DNA of 49,285 nucleotides from Sulfitobacter sp. EhC04 (GTDB lineage: Bacteria > Pseudomonadota > Alphaproteobacteria > Rhodobacterales > Rhodobacteraceae), in the NCBI RefSeq assembly GCF_001650875.1, contig NZ_LXYI01000037.1:1-49285 (forward strand), in the 5' to 3' direction. The notes beneath the pieces are model-generated. The model did not search any database, was not told where the DNA came from, and worked only from the letters and a program-made list of their open reading frames with translations. Of the stretch, positions 25,968-34,937 are shown one piece after another. The translations under genes were made by a program, and so were the position numbers. Numbering within the stretch: position 1 is the first letter of the stretch; each line of letters begins with the position of its first letter.

Positions 25968-27443
25968 CTAAATGTACTTCCGATAGTCACTGCTGACCTT
26001 TTGCCCCGAGGGAACGTATTTCAATACGTCACCAACCTTACGGGCTGCTCGGATCGGAATCGGCAAGCGTTGGTTCATCTGGGTCGAGTTCCAGTTCACC
26101 TTCGTGAGGCTGAAAACTTCCTTCGCAATCTGTTCGATTGTGCTCTCGCTTTGCGGGTGTGGACAGAGCAACAGGGGGTTCGGGACATAGAGGCCAGGAT
26201 AGGTCCCATAGTAGGGAATGCTGCCGTTGGTATAGAGCAGCCCATTGCCGTCCAGTTCAACGAAGGTGCCGCGGAGGACAGGGAAGTCGCCGTCGCGCAG
26301 CACCTTGACTGAATAGCTCTCATGAATCCAAACGAGATCGCGCAGTTCCACACCTGCCTCGTCGAGCGCCTTGCCAACACCCTCGGCCTCGTCCTCGCGA
26401 AAGCGCGACGTCTTCATGACGATCACGCGTGCCGGCATCGTTCTATGGACCGACTTGTAGGCGGCCAAGGCGCTCTCGGTAAGCTTGTGAGCCTCATCGA
26501 TAGTGAGGAACGGGTGGCGACCCCGCGACTCTGACTGTGCAGGACCGCCTCTAAGAATAAACCCTCTGCCCCGCTCGTCGAACATTTGCGCAGCACTGGT
26601 CCATATCTCGTCGGTTTCGGCATCCTTGAAAAAGCTGATGCCAATGTAACAGGCGGTGAACTCGCCTTCTTCCGGCAATCTGCGCCAGGGCACCTTGCCG
26701 CTGCCCTTATAGTAGAGCGTCGTCATAAGGTTCCATGCGAGGTCAGCTCGGTCTTGGGTTTGGCGGTCAGAGTTCTCCTTGATTTTGCGAGGGATCTTGG
26801 CATCGGGGTTGATGACATCCTCCCAAACAATCTGAATTGAGAATCTGAGGTCCATCGCTCTGGCCTTGAGCAAGCCACGGAAGTTCGGAGAGGTTTCTCT
26901 GCCAGCTTTCGCGTCGGCCGCTTCGTCCTCTATAACTTCGTCATCGCGCGCCCGCTCGTTTCTCCAGACCCGTTCGATCAACTTGACAGGGAGAGAAACC
27001 ATGACCACGTCCGGCCGTTCATGATGCGCCTCCAGCTTTTCCAGTTGCGCCATAACTGCGTCGACGGCCATCTCCACAGCACGCGCATCGCTCGGTTCCT
27101 TGGCAATCTTCTCGATCTGACCTTTGGTCAGTACTCCATCTTCGGCAGCCACCATTTCAAACCGGCACCGATAGGGGTTCTGGTTTCTCAACCCGGGGAA
27201 ATCCGGGTGCAGGTTCGGGTGCTTTTCGGTCTTACCCTCGAACCCATCTTCGATCGCATTCAGAAACTCGCCTGATTTTTCGACGGTCAGAGCGCTGCCA
27301 ACAACGCCGACTTTGATCGTGTCCCCCAGGTTCGTTTGCAACGGGCCCGCCTGTAGCAACCCCAATCGTGGATCAGGATGATGGTGTTGGTCACCAAATT
27401 CCAGTTCAGGCTCCGGGAAGATCTTTGTCTTGAAGTCGCTCAT
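25968..27443 (-). CDS. short prokaryotic Argonaute (MID-PIWI), catalytically inactive
   Basis: The 491-aa protein lacks PAZ and N domains. Its C-terminal half is PIWI-like: [49 protein letters not shown] and the final [20 protein letters not shown]. Positions that carry catalytic Asp in active Argonautes appear as Ser (GISF) and Thr (MKTS), so slicing is probably lost, as in other short pAgos. It overlaps the APAZ-nuclease gene by 4 nt. Together they would form a complex in which guide-directed recognition of invader nucleic acid switches on the partner nuclease. Confidence 0.92.
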   Translation of the reverse strand: MSDFKTKIFPEPELEFGDQHHHPDPRLGLLQAGPLQTNLGDTIKVGVVGSALTVEKSGEFLNAIEDGFEGKTEKHPNLHPDFPGLRNQNPYRCRFEMVAAEDGVLTKGQIEKIAKEPSDARAVEMAVDAVMAQLEKLEAHHERPDVVMVSLPVKLIERVWRNERARDDEVIEDEAADAKAGRETSPNFRGLLKARAMDLRFSIQIVWEDVINPDAKIPRKIKENSDRQTQDRADLAWNLMTTLYYKGSGKVPWRRLPEEGEFTACYIGISFFKDAETDEIWTSAAQMFDERGRGFILRGGPAQSESRGRHPFLTIDEAHKLTESALAAYKSVHRTMPARVIVMKTSRFREDEAEGVGKALDEAGVELRDLVWIHESYSVKVLRDGDFPVLRGTFVELDGNGLLYTNGSIPYYGTYPGLYVPNPLLLCPHPQSESTIEQIAKEVFSLTKVNWNSTQMNQRLPIPIRAARKVGDVLKYVPSGQKVSSDYRKYI

Positions 27444-28774
27444 AGGTCGAAGCTGCCTTGTTCATTCGAGCCGGACGGCTTCCTCGACTTTTGCGCCTTC
27501 GCGCCCCACACGTCCTCGGGCACACTCTTCGGCAGTTCGATGGAAGGCGGGTCACCAAACTTGATGATACGATCCGTCTTGGTGTCGGGTGCCAGCAGTT
27601 CGCCGGCATCTTCAAATTCCAGACCTGACAGCAATCGATGCCACATGATCACCTGGCCTCGAACGGTGCTGTTTGTGTCGAGGCGCTTCTTCCCGGACAA
27701 CAAGGCATCCGGATAGTTGAGCGCGCGCGCTCCATCCGAAGTGAAGTAGTAGGATGGGTTGATGATCAGGTACCATTGGTCCGCCAAGCGCTCGAACCGG
27801 GGATGGAATGAATGGTGCCGCACATAGTCGATGGGCCCCTCCCCCTTCGACTTCTGATAGACGCTGACAACGTCGGCCTGTGTCTTCTGCTTCGCACCAA
27901 GATAGCGAAACTTGCGCCCGACGCCTCCAGGTGTCGGCAAGAAGTAGAACTGCTTTTTCTTTCGGTCCCATCCAAGCAAATCCCGAAAGTCATGCGCCAG
28001 AGTATGTCGCAACAGGCCCGCAAATTTGTGCTGGTGATCTACGGCGTCGTGTTGTGCCAGAAAGTCGGTTTCGATCCGTTCGACCTGATCCCGCTCAACT
28101 AGGTCGCGAACGGGTGTGGTTAGCGGGTCGCAGAATGTCCAAAGCGAGGTTTCATCGATCATCCAATCGTACCGTTGGCCTTCCCAGACCTTATTCATCC
28201 GGGCGAGCGCCTTCTGGGTGGAGAGCTGTGTCTGTGCGACGAAGATTTCCTCAGGAAGCTGCAATGGCACCATGTTGATGATCGCGTCCTCCCCTCCCCC
28301 AAGTGGCGGGACGTAGTAACCGTGTCCTTGCTTGGCGACGGTCAGGGCAGCGAGGCGATCCTTCGCACGTCCGTCCAAGACGTCGCGCTCCTTGTCGAAC
28401 TGCAATGTGCGTTCGGCCTCGCCAACGAGGTTTTCGAGCGACTTCCAGAAGAATGTGTCATCTAATTGCCTGTAGAGAACTAGGATGACGGGTAGGTTGG
28501 AGCCACGCCAATAGTCGAAATCTGAAGCGCGGACACGATAGGTGAAACCGGCGTTCGTCTCGCCGACATAGCTGCCACGCTCAGTAGCCTTGACCTGAAC
28601 GGCAATCATCTTCGCAGTCGGCTGATCATCGTCCATCACCTCAGCGATGCCGTCTATCCCTGCTTCCAACCGCGAACGCCCATCGAATTGGAACCCAATT
28701 CGCAAGAATTGAAGATTAGCCGCCTTCTCCCCGATTTCGCCAATTCGCTGGCTGGTTGTAACTTTCTTATTCAC
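27440..28774 (-). CDS. DUF4365 (PD-(D/E)XK) nuclease fused to APAZ, SPARDA effector
   Basis: Start taken at GTG 28774, giving 444 aa, because the conserved domain begins there ([15 protein letters not shown]). The frame is open further upstream, but that part is not domain-like. Residues ~5-90 are a DUF4365 nuclease with GIDGIAEV (Asp) and AVQVKATE (Q-x-K). The remaining ~300 residues match the place and length of an APAZ domain, which binds the short Argonaute. This nuclease-APAZ plus short pAgo pairing is the SPARDA (DREN-APAZ) type, where target recognition triggers assembly and indiscriminate DNA/RNA cleavage, killing or stalling the cell. A 9-bp inverted repeat covers the start codon. 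Confidence 0.87.
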   Translation of the reverse strand: MNKKVTTSQRIGEIGEKAANLQFLRIGFQFDGRSRLEAGIDGIAEVMDDDQPTAKMIAVQVKATERGSYVGETNAGFTYRVRASDFDYWRGSNLPVILVLYRQLDDTFFWKSLENLVGEAERTLQFDKERDVLDGRAKDRLAALTVAKQGHGYYVPPLGGGEDAIINMVPLQLPEEIFVAQTQLSTQKALARMNKVWEGQRYDWMIDETSLWTFCDPLTTPVRDLVERDQVERIETDFLAQHDAVDHQHKFAGLLRHTLAHDFRDLLGWDRKKKQFYFLPTPGGVGRKFRYLGAKQKTQADVVSVYQKSKGEGPIDYVRHHSFHPRFERLADQWYLIINPSYYFTSDGARALNYPDALLSGKKRLDTNSTVRGQVIMWHRLLSGLEFEDAGELLAPDTKTDRIIKFGDPPSIELPKSVPEDVWGAKAQKSRKPSGSNEQGSFDL

Positions 28775-28808
28775 ATCTCGATTCCCGAAAACAGGCTTTT
28801 CGAGATGT
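28773..28808 (-). promoter_or_regulatory. inverted repeat over the SPARDA start codon
   Basis: ACATCTCGA (28773-28781) and TCGAGATGT (28800-28808) are perfect 9-bp arms 18 bp apart. On the transcript the 3' arm includes the GTG start, so a hairpin would hide it. It could equally be a repressor operator. A second inverted repeat, ACCCTT-GCA-AAGGGT, lies further upstream near 28856-28870. Confidence 0.5.
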
Positions 28809-28966
28809 AACACTTTATCTGGAGCAACATAAGGGAGGAGCAACAAGATATGGAGGTTACCCTTGCAAAGGGTCAAACCTGATAGAGAGCGAAATCTCAG
28901 ACTTCTAGAACGCGGCTGGTGACCACCTCTTACTGCATCAACTTCTGGATGCGACAACCCATCAAG

Positions 28967-30958
28967 TTAGAGCCCCTGTGTTAGGGCTGTCTCCAACTCG
29001 CCCAAATCATGTACGGCCGTTCGTACCTGCTCGACATCCGCATCTTTCACCGAACCAAGAGCAGCCACTTCCCCCCCAAAATCCATTTCAATCTGTCGCT
29101 GTTCCTCGGCGATAACGGCTTGAACGACCGGCGAAGTTTTCTTTGGAGCGACATCAGTTTTCCCTGACGATTGGCCATCAGCAGCCTGGCGTTCGGCCTC
29201 AACGTCGGCCTCGGATCCGCCAGACCCGTCCAGTGGCGGTGTCATCGGCATGGCGCGCATGCTCAGCGGCAGCGTGCCTTGCGGCCCCCCTCCCCCCGGC
29301 TCTGGAAACGGCAACTCGCCTGTCTGCGCCGCATGGATGGACTTAAACAGCCGGTCGTCAAAATACTGGATCCGCTTCGCCCGGACAGGCATCTGGGCAT
29401 CGATCACCATGACGATCTCGTCGAGCGGCAAGCGGCGCGCCTCATCTTCGGGCAGCAGAGAGCTCTCTTCAGTCCGTGTAGATTGGCTGCGCCCTTCGAA
29501 GGGGTTCTTGCCGATAGACTGGGAGCGCGTGATGACGGTCTTCGTGGTCTTGCCGACCGCCTTGCTCAGCTCCTCGACGGTTTTTTCATCGGAGGGCGTC
29601 AGGTAGAGCTTCACGCCCGCATTCCCCTGCAAGGCGCGGCGGGTGTTTTCGCCGTAGATTTCATCGAGGGCGGGGATGGTTTGGGTGACAACGGCGAGGT
29701 GACCACGATAGGTGCGCAGTGTCTCGATGCTTTCGACCACGATGGGCATTTTGCCGAGGCGATTGAACTCGTCGAGCATGATCATCACTGGCCATGGCTC
29801 ATCCGGCCCGGGGTCCTTTTCCTGCATGGCCGAGAGCAGGTCAGAGAAAAAGAGCCGGATCAGCGGCGCGAGCGGCTTCACCATCAACGGCTGAACCACG
29901 AGGTAAACCGAAAAGGGCTTCTTGCGGATCGTCCGGAAATCAAAGTCCGAGACTGCCGTCGCTTCATCGATCGCCGGGTTCTGCCACTGGTCCAGCCCCG
30001 AGGTCATCAGGAGCGAGACGTAAGACGTCAGCGTATCGTTGTTGGTCGACGCGAGCCGCGTGAAGATCAGCTTGGCGGCCCTGTTGTCGACCTCATGGCC
30101 CCGCGCGAAATACTCTTTCTGCTTGTTCCCACCCGAGGCCGCGATGCGATAGATTTCGCCCAAGGTCGGACGCTTGCGCTGGAACGCCAACAGGCCTGCC
30201 GCCACGAAGAGATCGATCCCGCCCTTGAGGAGACCCTGCACCCGGTCGTTGTCACTCTGCAAGAAGAGCGTCGCGAGGAGCTGCAATTCCATCTGCTGGC
30301 GTGCGGGATCTTTCAACTCAAAGATGCGCAAGAGCGGGTTGTAGCGATGCGTGCGCTTGCCCTCCCAATCGGTGGGGGCAAAGCGATAGACCTTGTCGCC
30401 TTGGGCTGCGCGGTGCCGGGCCGTTGCCTCGAAACACTCGCCCTTCACATCGAGCGTCACGGCGGAGCCTTGCCAGGTCAGCAGGTTCGGAATGACAAAG
30501 CCCGTGGTCTTGCCGCGGCCCGTGGGGGCCACGATCAGCGCATGGGGGAAGACCTTGGAGCAAATGTAATTGGCGCGGGAGCCCGGCGGCCCCAGCTTGC
30601 CGAGGATGAACCCGGTGCCCGGCGCCCCGAAGAAGCCATTGGCCTTCATCTCGCGCGCAGACTGCCAATGGGTCTGGCCAAAGCGTGTGAGAGCTGACCC
30701 CGAGAGGGCGAGGCTCAGCATCAGGCCGGCGGCGGCGAAGCTGCCGACGATCAGGTGAATAAGTTGGGCGTCCTCGGGGCGGCGATCGAGGATCGCCAGA
30801 TAGTTCTGCGCGATATAGGCGAAGTCGATCTCTGCCCCGAAGCCGAGATCCTGGTAGGTCAGCACCGCCGAGGCGATGGTATAGCCCATCGCCCCGGTCA
30901 CCAGCGTCACCAGCAAGACGCCGGTTGCGATCCGCGCTTTTCCCATGGAGGCGCTCAA
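28967..30958 (-). CDS. virD4: VirD4/TraG type IV coupling protein
   Basis: The 663-aa protein has two N-terminal membrane helices (VLLVTLVTGAMGYTIASAVL, LIVGSFAAAGLMLSLAL), Walker A VAPTGRGKT (residues 143-151) and Walker B VMIMLDEFNRLG, with the typical FIPNLL-like (VIPNLL) and VTQTIPAL motifs. It recruits the relaxosome to the T4SS. The TTG at 30958 overlaps the relaxase stop (TTGA). An ATG at 30946 is an equally good start. The C-terminal ~120 residues are acidic and disordered. It is separated from the virB operon by the Gabija/SPARDA cargo. Confidence 0.95.
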   Translation of the reverse strand: MSASMGKARIATGVLLVTLVTGAMGYTIASAVLTYQDLGFGAEIDFAYIAQNYLAILDRRPEDAQLIHLIVGSFAAAGLMLSLALSGSALTRFGQTHWQSAREMKANGFFGAPGTGFILGKLGPPGSRANYICSKVFPHALIVAPTGRGKTTGFVIPNLLTWQGSAVTLDVKGECFEATARHRAAQGDKVYRFAPTDWEGKRTHRYNPLLRIFELKDPARQQMELQLLATLFLQSDNDRVQGLLKGGIDLFVAAGLLAFQRKRPTLGEIYRIAASGGNKQKEYFARGHEVDNRAAKLIFTRLASTNNDTLTSYVSLLMTSGLDQWQNPAIDEATAVSDFDFRTIRKKPFSVYLVVQPLMVKPLAPLIRLFFSDLLSAMQEKDPGPDEPWPVMIMLDEFNRLGKMPIVVESIETLRTYRGHLAVVTQTIPALDEIYGENTRRALQGNAGVKLYLTPSDEKTVEELSKAVGKTTKTVITRSQSIGKNPFEGRSQSTRTEESSLLPEDEARRLPLDEIVMVIDAQMPVRAKRIQYFDDRLFKSIHAAQTGELPFPEPGGGGPQGTLPLSMRAMPMTPPLDGSGGSEADVEAERQAADGQSSGKTDVAPKKTSPVVQAVIAEEQRQIEMDFGGEVAALGSVKDADVEQVRTAVHDLGELETALTQGL

Positions 30959-33288
30959 TGGACCTGACCCCGCTCGGTCTCGCCATCCACGTCTGTCGCG
31001 CGGTGTTTTTCATATTCGGTGTCGGCAAGATCATCGACCACCTGGCGCAAGGCCTCCGTGTTGGCCGTCGCTGCATCCGATTGCAGGTAAACCTTGGCGA
31101 CATAGAGCCGGTCGAGACGGTCCTCGAGAACCTTTTCCAGCGCATCGGCATCGCCGGATGTGAGCCGCTCAAGTTGACGGTTATCAAGCACCCGCGCGAT
31201 CTCGTCGCGGAAGGCGTCCCGCTCCGCCTCGGTCTCGAAGGGCGCAGACAATTCCCCGGCCCGCTCATGGTCCACGACACGCGCAATCTCGTCTGCAAGG
31301 CGGTCGGCACGGTCAGACCGCATCGGCGTTCCATCGCGGGTGGCTAGACGTTCGTCACGCGTGCCAACCCCAAGCCCCTCGCGCAACTCGTTGTCGCGGC
31401 GAACCTGATTGATGGCCTCCGTGTCCCGGATCTCGACGACAGCCGCATAGGTTGCACCGAGCCCACGGGCGAGATGGGACGGCATGTCCGGATAGCGCGC
31501 TCGCAAGTCATCCGTGACTGCATCCGCAACGGGCGTGCGGAGGTCGCGTCCCTCCATGATGCGGTCGACCTCGCTGGTGATCTCGCTGGCGCGGGCCGCA
31601 TCGGTGATGGTCTCCCTGTAGGGCTCAGACCGGTCGATCACATCGCCAGGGCGTGCGAGCAGATCTGGGTGTGCCTCGAGATACGCGCGCTGCTCCGTCT
31701 CGATCCGGCGCTCCGCCTTTGAGACAACCTCCCAATCCCGGTCCTCGATCTGCTGCGCTGTCAGGCCGTCTGCGCGCATCTCCTGACGGATTGTCCCTTC
31801 CATCGCCCGCACCGCGTCCTCATGATAATGGAACCGCTCGCTGACCGGTTCCGCTTCCATGACACCATCCCGGCGCAGCACGGTCTCCCGCTCCAAGAGC
31901 GTGCCAAGTTCGACGTGCACATCGTTGAGAATGTCGCGCGCCTGTTCCAGATCGGCGCGGCGTTCGAGGTTCAGATCGCGCGCCTCAGCCACTTTGGAGA
32001 GATCATTGGCGATCCATTGATGCTCGAGCGCTGCATTTGAGGCGCCCGTCTCGATCCGGGCCACCACTTCCGATGTGCTGATCCCGGTGCCGTGTAGTGC
32101 CGCGTCAATGCGCGATCTCAGATCGGGCTCTGCCAGACGCTCGCGCTGGCTGGCGTCAATATTGGCCTCGGAATAGATCCCGCCCTCCGAGGGGGTCTCT
32201 GACAGCGTGGATGATCGCAAGCCGAGAGGCTGCATGTGCTGGACCTGCGTCTGGATCTCGATGAGGCGTTTTTCCAGCACGGGACGTTCCGCGTCAGACT
32301 TCTCGGCGATCATGCCCTGCACCCGCGCGAGCTTTTCCGCATAGAGGCTTCTCAGATCCTCGAAGCTTTGATCCTCGGCCATATACACATCTCCTGTTCG
32401 GTCCACCTGCCCGCCATGCGCGAGCACCTCGCCCGCGCGAAAAAGTGCCGCGGCGATGTCTTCCCGGGCCTCCCGGGAGGCCTCTGCGGCAAGCGAATGA
32501 TAGACGGTTCTGGTGTTGGCGATCTCTGCCAGCGTCCGGGTCAGGTCCTGCCCCACGCGTTCGCGCTCGCGGGGCGCGCGGCCCTCGTCTTTCGCGGCGT
32601 AAACCTCGCTGGTGCGGGCCGGGTAATGCACGACGCCGCGATCCACCCGCCGCGTGGCCTCCAGCCGTACACCATACTTTTCCGCCTCCTCGACCATGGC
32701 GAGGCGGAAGTCGTCATAGTTGAAGCGGTGGTTGCGCCCCAGAAAGAAGAACTCGCCTTCCTGCGAGCGGCGGTTCAGCACCAGATGCGCATGCGGGTGA
32801 TCGCGGTCCTCATGCACCGCGATGATGTATTCGAAATGCCCCTTATCGGTTTGGAAGAACCGCTCGGCCACGTCCGTCGCGATGTCGCGCACATCCTCCC
32901 CGCGCGTGCCGATGGGGAAGGACATGAGCATGTGGGTGGTCTGCCCAAGCTTGGGCTTGAAGCCCGCATCCCACCGCTTGGCAAAGCGCTCGGTCAGATC
33001 CTTGATGTCACCCGCCTCGAGCTTCGTCTTGCCATCCAGGAACCCGCTACTGTCGACGATATGGGTAGACTTGGTGGTAAGGTAGTCGAGCTGGTTTGCG
33101 AGCTGCGATTTGGTATGCGTACCCCCGCCCCGGATCGCCTTGAAGACCGCTGGCCGATGCCCCGCAGCCGCGCGCACAAGCTGGGTCTGCTTGGCCACGT
33201 GCAGACCTTGCATCGAGCCCCGGACGCGGCTCCAGCCATCCCGGAAGACCTCGCCTGTGACGGCATGGACGGCATCATTCAGCCGCAT
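30955..33288 (-). CDS. VirD2-like conjugative relaxase (MOBP/MOBQ type)
   Basis: The 777-aa protein starts at ATG 33288 with GAGGGAG 8 nt upstream. The N-terminal relaxase domain shows a candidate catalytic Tyr in QLANQLDYL (Y69) and the metal-binding HPHAH of motif III (residues 164-168, in HEDRDHPHAHLVLNRR). The C-terminal ~500 residues are helical and charged, probably the translocation-signal and coupling region. It nicks oriT and is led into the recipient covalently attached to the 5' end. It overlaps the MobC-like gene by 14 nt and VirD4 by 4 nt. Confidence 0.94.
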   Translation of the reverse strand: MRLNDAVHAVTGEVFRDGWSRVRGSMQGLHVAKQTQLVRAAAGHRPAVFKAIRGGGTHTKSQLANQLDYLTTKSTHIVDSSGFLDGKTKLEAGDIKDLTERFAKRWDAGFKPKLGQTTHMLMSFPIGTRGEDVRDIATDVAERFFQTDKGHFEYIIAVHEDRDHPHAHLVLNRRSQEGEFFFLGRNHRFNYDDFRLAMVEEAEKYGVRLEATRRVDRGVVHYPARTSEVYAAKDEGRAPRERERVGQDLTRTLAEIANTRTVYHSLAAEASREAREDIAAALFRAGEVLAHGGQVDRTGDVYMAEDQSFEDLRSLYAEKLARVQGMIAEKSDAERPVLEKRLIEIQTQVQHMQPLGLRSSTLSETPSEGGIYSEANIDASQRERLAEPDLRSRIDAALHGTGISTSEVVARIETGASNAALEHQWIANDLSKVAEARDLNLERRADLEQARDILNDVHVELGTLLERETVLRRDGVMEAEPVSERFHYHEDAVRAMEGTIRQEMRADGLTAQQIEDRDWEVVSKAERRIETEQRAYLEAHPDLLARPGDVIDRSEPYRETITDAARASEITSEVDRIMEGRDLRTPVADAVTDDLRARYPDMPSHLARGLGATYAAVVEIRDTEAINQVRRDNELREGLGVGTRDERLATRDGTPMRSDRADRLADEIARVVDHERAGELSAPFETEAERDAFRDEIARVLDNRQLERLTSGDADALEKVLEDRLDRLYVAKVYLQSDAATANTEALRQVVDDLADTEYEKHRATDVDGETERGQVH

Positions 33289-33856
33289 GGGCAAACTCCC
33301 TCAGCGCGGCCGTGGCCTGCAGCTGCATCGCGTCACGACGGCGGCGCAGAAGCAGATCGATCTCGTCAGCGGAATCCAGGATGAACCGCGCCAGCCCGCG
33401 CATCTGCGCAAGGCGCAATTCGGTAAACTCCGGGCCAGCCCCCTGCCCCTGCCGGTTGGCCTGCGCCATCTGCTTGGCGATCTGCGCGACCCCATTACCG
33501 ACCTCGTGCAGAGAGGCGCGGTAGCGCGCCATCTCTGCTGCCATCTGCGCGTCCGGAACGAACACCCCACCCGCCGCCTGAATGAGCCGCCGCAGCCCCT
33601 CGGCCCGGCTCTCGATCCCCGCCTTCGCCAACACCGCGTCGAGCGCCGCAAGCTCCGCAGCCGTGACCTTCACACTGACCGCTGAGACCGGAATTGCGGC
33701 ATCCGTCTGGCGCTCGGCATCGGCTTTGAGCGTGTACTGGATCGCCCGCACCGACACGCCAAACCGTTCCGCCAGCACTGAAGTGGAAACGCCTTCCGCA
33801 GCTTCGCGAACGATCTCCATGCGGTCCGCATCTGTGAGACGTTTTGAGCGAGACAT
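33275..33856 (-). CDS. mobC: MobC-like relaxosome accessory protein with N-terminal HTH
   Basis: The 193-aa protein begins MSRSKRLTDADRMEIVREAA and continues with an HTH (STSVLAERFGVSVRAIQYTL). Residues ~60-160 resemble MobC/TraJ-type accessory proteins (VTAAELAALDAVLAKAGIESRAEGLRRLI; LHEVGNGVAQIAKQM). Such proteins bind oriT and help the relaxase open the nick region. The HTH fusion could also let it repress its own operon. The first gene of the mobC-relaxase-virD4 operon, placed 15 bp from a candidate nick sequence. Confidence 0.85.
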   Translation of the reverse strand: MSRSKRLTDADRMEIVREAAEGVSTSVLAERFGVSVRAIQYTLKADAERQTDAAIPVSAVSVKVTAAELAALDAVLAKAGIESRAEGLRRLIQAAGGVFVPDAQMAAEMARYRASLHEVGNGVAQIAKQMAQANRQGQGAGPEFTELRLAQMRGLARFILDSADEIDLLLRRRRDAMQLQATAALREFAHAAE

Positions 33857-33870
33857 GCGAAGAAAGACCC

Positions 33871-33886
33871 CCTATTTCCTGCCACC
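33871..33886 (+). other. candidate oriT nick region
   Basis: CCTATTTCCTGCCACC resembles the nick core of IncP-type oriT (CCTATCCTG/CC) and Ti border (ATATATCCTG/CCA) sequences cut by VirD2/TraI-like relaxases. The predicted cut is after G33881. It lies between the mobC start and the operon promoter, the usual oriT place. Similarity is visual only, and it differs from the RP4 core by two extra T bases. Confidence 0.45.
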
Positions 33887-33903
33887 TTCCACCAAGGCTG
33901 CCC

Positions 33904-33933
33904 CTACCTTACGATAATATACCAATCTGTCAA
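33904..33933 (-). promoter_or_regulatory. candidate mobC-operon promoter with shared motif, copy C
   Basis: Minus strand: TTGACA (33933-33928), 16-bp spacer, TAAGGT (33911-33906). TATATTATCGTA lies at 33921-33910 and overlaps the -10. Same motif as at 6910, 8978 and 47536. The start of mobC is 50 bp downstream. Confidence 0.5.
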
Positions 33934-34374
33934 TTATATACTTACGTCGCCTTCAGTCTCAGGCAGCCTTGGTGTCCGCTTCACGCCGCGGCCCGCAGGG
34001 ACGCGGCTCTGCCGCCCTCACCACCGGGCGACCCACCTGTCCTTGGGGTCCCGTCCGCCAGCCCCGCCCGAGGGTCTGGCCGAACACGCATGTGTTCGGA
34101 CCGAACCGCGGGCGGGCGCAAACCCCACCGACAGGGCGGTCAGGCAGGGTCAAGGAGGGCCAGATTTGGCTTGCCAAATCTCTGCCGCAAAAACCGGGAG
34201 GCCTTGGCCGATAGATTTTTGTGGATGGCCCCCTTGAGGCTGACTGGCCGGTCTGTCGCGGCCTGATCATTCCGGGGAGAGTGCGTCCGTTGAACGCGCA
34301 GGGACCGGCATCCCTGGAACAGGGATCGGGCCGCCCCAAGATCATCCTGGGGCGGCCCATCCTCGTCAGAGGAT
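33934..34374. other. non-coding palindrome-rich region beside oriT
   Basis: No convincing gene. Inverted repeats: CCGAACAC-GCAT-GTGTTCGG (34080-34099), AGATTTGGC-TT-GCCAAATCT (34162-34181) and GGGCCGCCCCA-N9-TGGGGCGGCCC (34328-34358). The last one sits just past the stop of the gene at 34375 and may serve as its terminator, though no T tract follows. The other two could be accessory-protein or single-strand promoter/origin sites. Confidence 0.5.
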
Positions 34375-34581
34375 TTAGTCCTGGGGATCTTTCGCGCTCG
34401 GCGGGAACATCACCAGCTCCGAGACCGCGACCAGGAAGTCGAGCTTGAGGCTGAAGAACTCCGAGCCGTCCCCGTTGCGGGTGTTGCGGAACATCGCGCC
34501 CACGCGCTGAAAACGGGTGCGCTCCTGGCCATCGGTATCGGTGAACTTGACGGGGACGGTGGCGACGTAGTGGTTGGTCAT
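34375..34581 (-). CDS. small conserved-looking accessory protein, 68 aa
   Basis: A good AAGGAG site lies about 8 nt before ATG 34581. The peptide begins MTNHYVATVPVKFTDTDGQ and includes RVGAMFRNTRN, SEFFSLKLDFLVA. This looks like a small beta-rich single-domain protein. Codon use is coding-like. A GC-rich hairpin follows the stop. No family recognised; it keeps company with DUF736- and DUF2493-type accessory genes. Confidence 0.75.
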   Translation of the reverse strand: MTNHYVATVPVKFTDTDGQERTRFQRVGAMFRNTRNGDGSEFFSLKLDFLVAVSELVMFPPSAKDPQD

Positions 34582-34937
34582 TTGGGTTACTCCTTGTTGC
34601 GATGGGGATCACCCGGCACGGGGCAAGAGGCCCGGTCGCAAGCGCAAATGCGGAGGGTCCGCGGCTAGCCGTGGAAGCCGTATTTGTGCTTGCCGAAGCG
34701 TGAGCTGAGGGCACGAACGGGCCGACCCCGTGCGATCCACATCGATGAGCAAAAGGAGAGACCCAAATTTGTGCCGCCACTTTGCAGTTGCGTTCGCACC
34801 CGTCGATACCGGTCTGAGGTGGCTTGGTTCGTTCTGATCCAATGCATCTGGATAATGATCCGTCACGCGCATCACGCTGCGGGTCAGCGTTCAGCCGCGC
34901 GCGATGATCCGTCGTCTGTGTTGGGTGAGTGCCCCTG
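34582..34937. other. intergenic region, no gene seen
   Basis: About 350 bp with open frames on both strands that have no ribosome site or coding character. The only structure noticed is an imperfect palindrome (CCGCGGCT/AGCCGTGG) at 34659-34674. Confidence 0.4.

Noticed and set aside
20582..28774. CBASS system (nucleotidyltransferase plus effectors)
   Set aside because: The nucleotidyltransferase-like protein has MNT/AbiEii-type motif spacing with a winged helix, and the neighbours are Gabija and SPARDA components on the other strand, not CBASS effectors.
29171..30697. Long plus-strand open frame (508 codons) opposite virD4
   Set aside because: Mirror of the VirD4 coding strand with no motif and no start signal; the minus-strand gene has clear Walker motifs.
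32236..33384. Plus-strand open frame opposite the relaxase gene
   Set aside because: Composition is that of an antisense frame and it spans the relaxase-mobC overlap.
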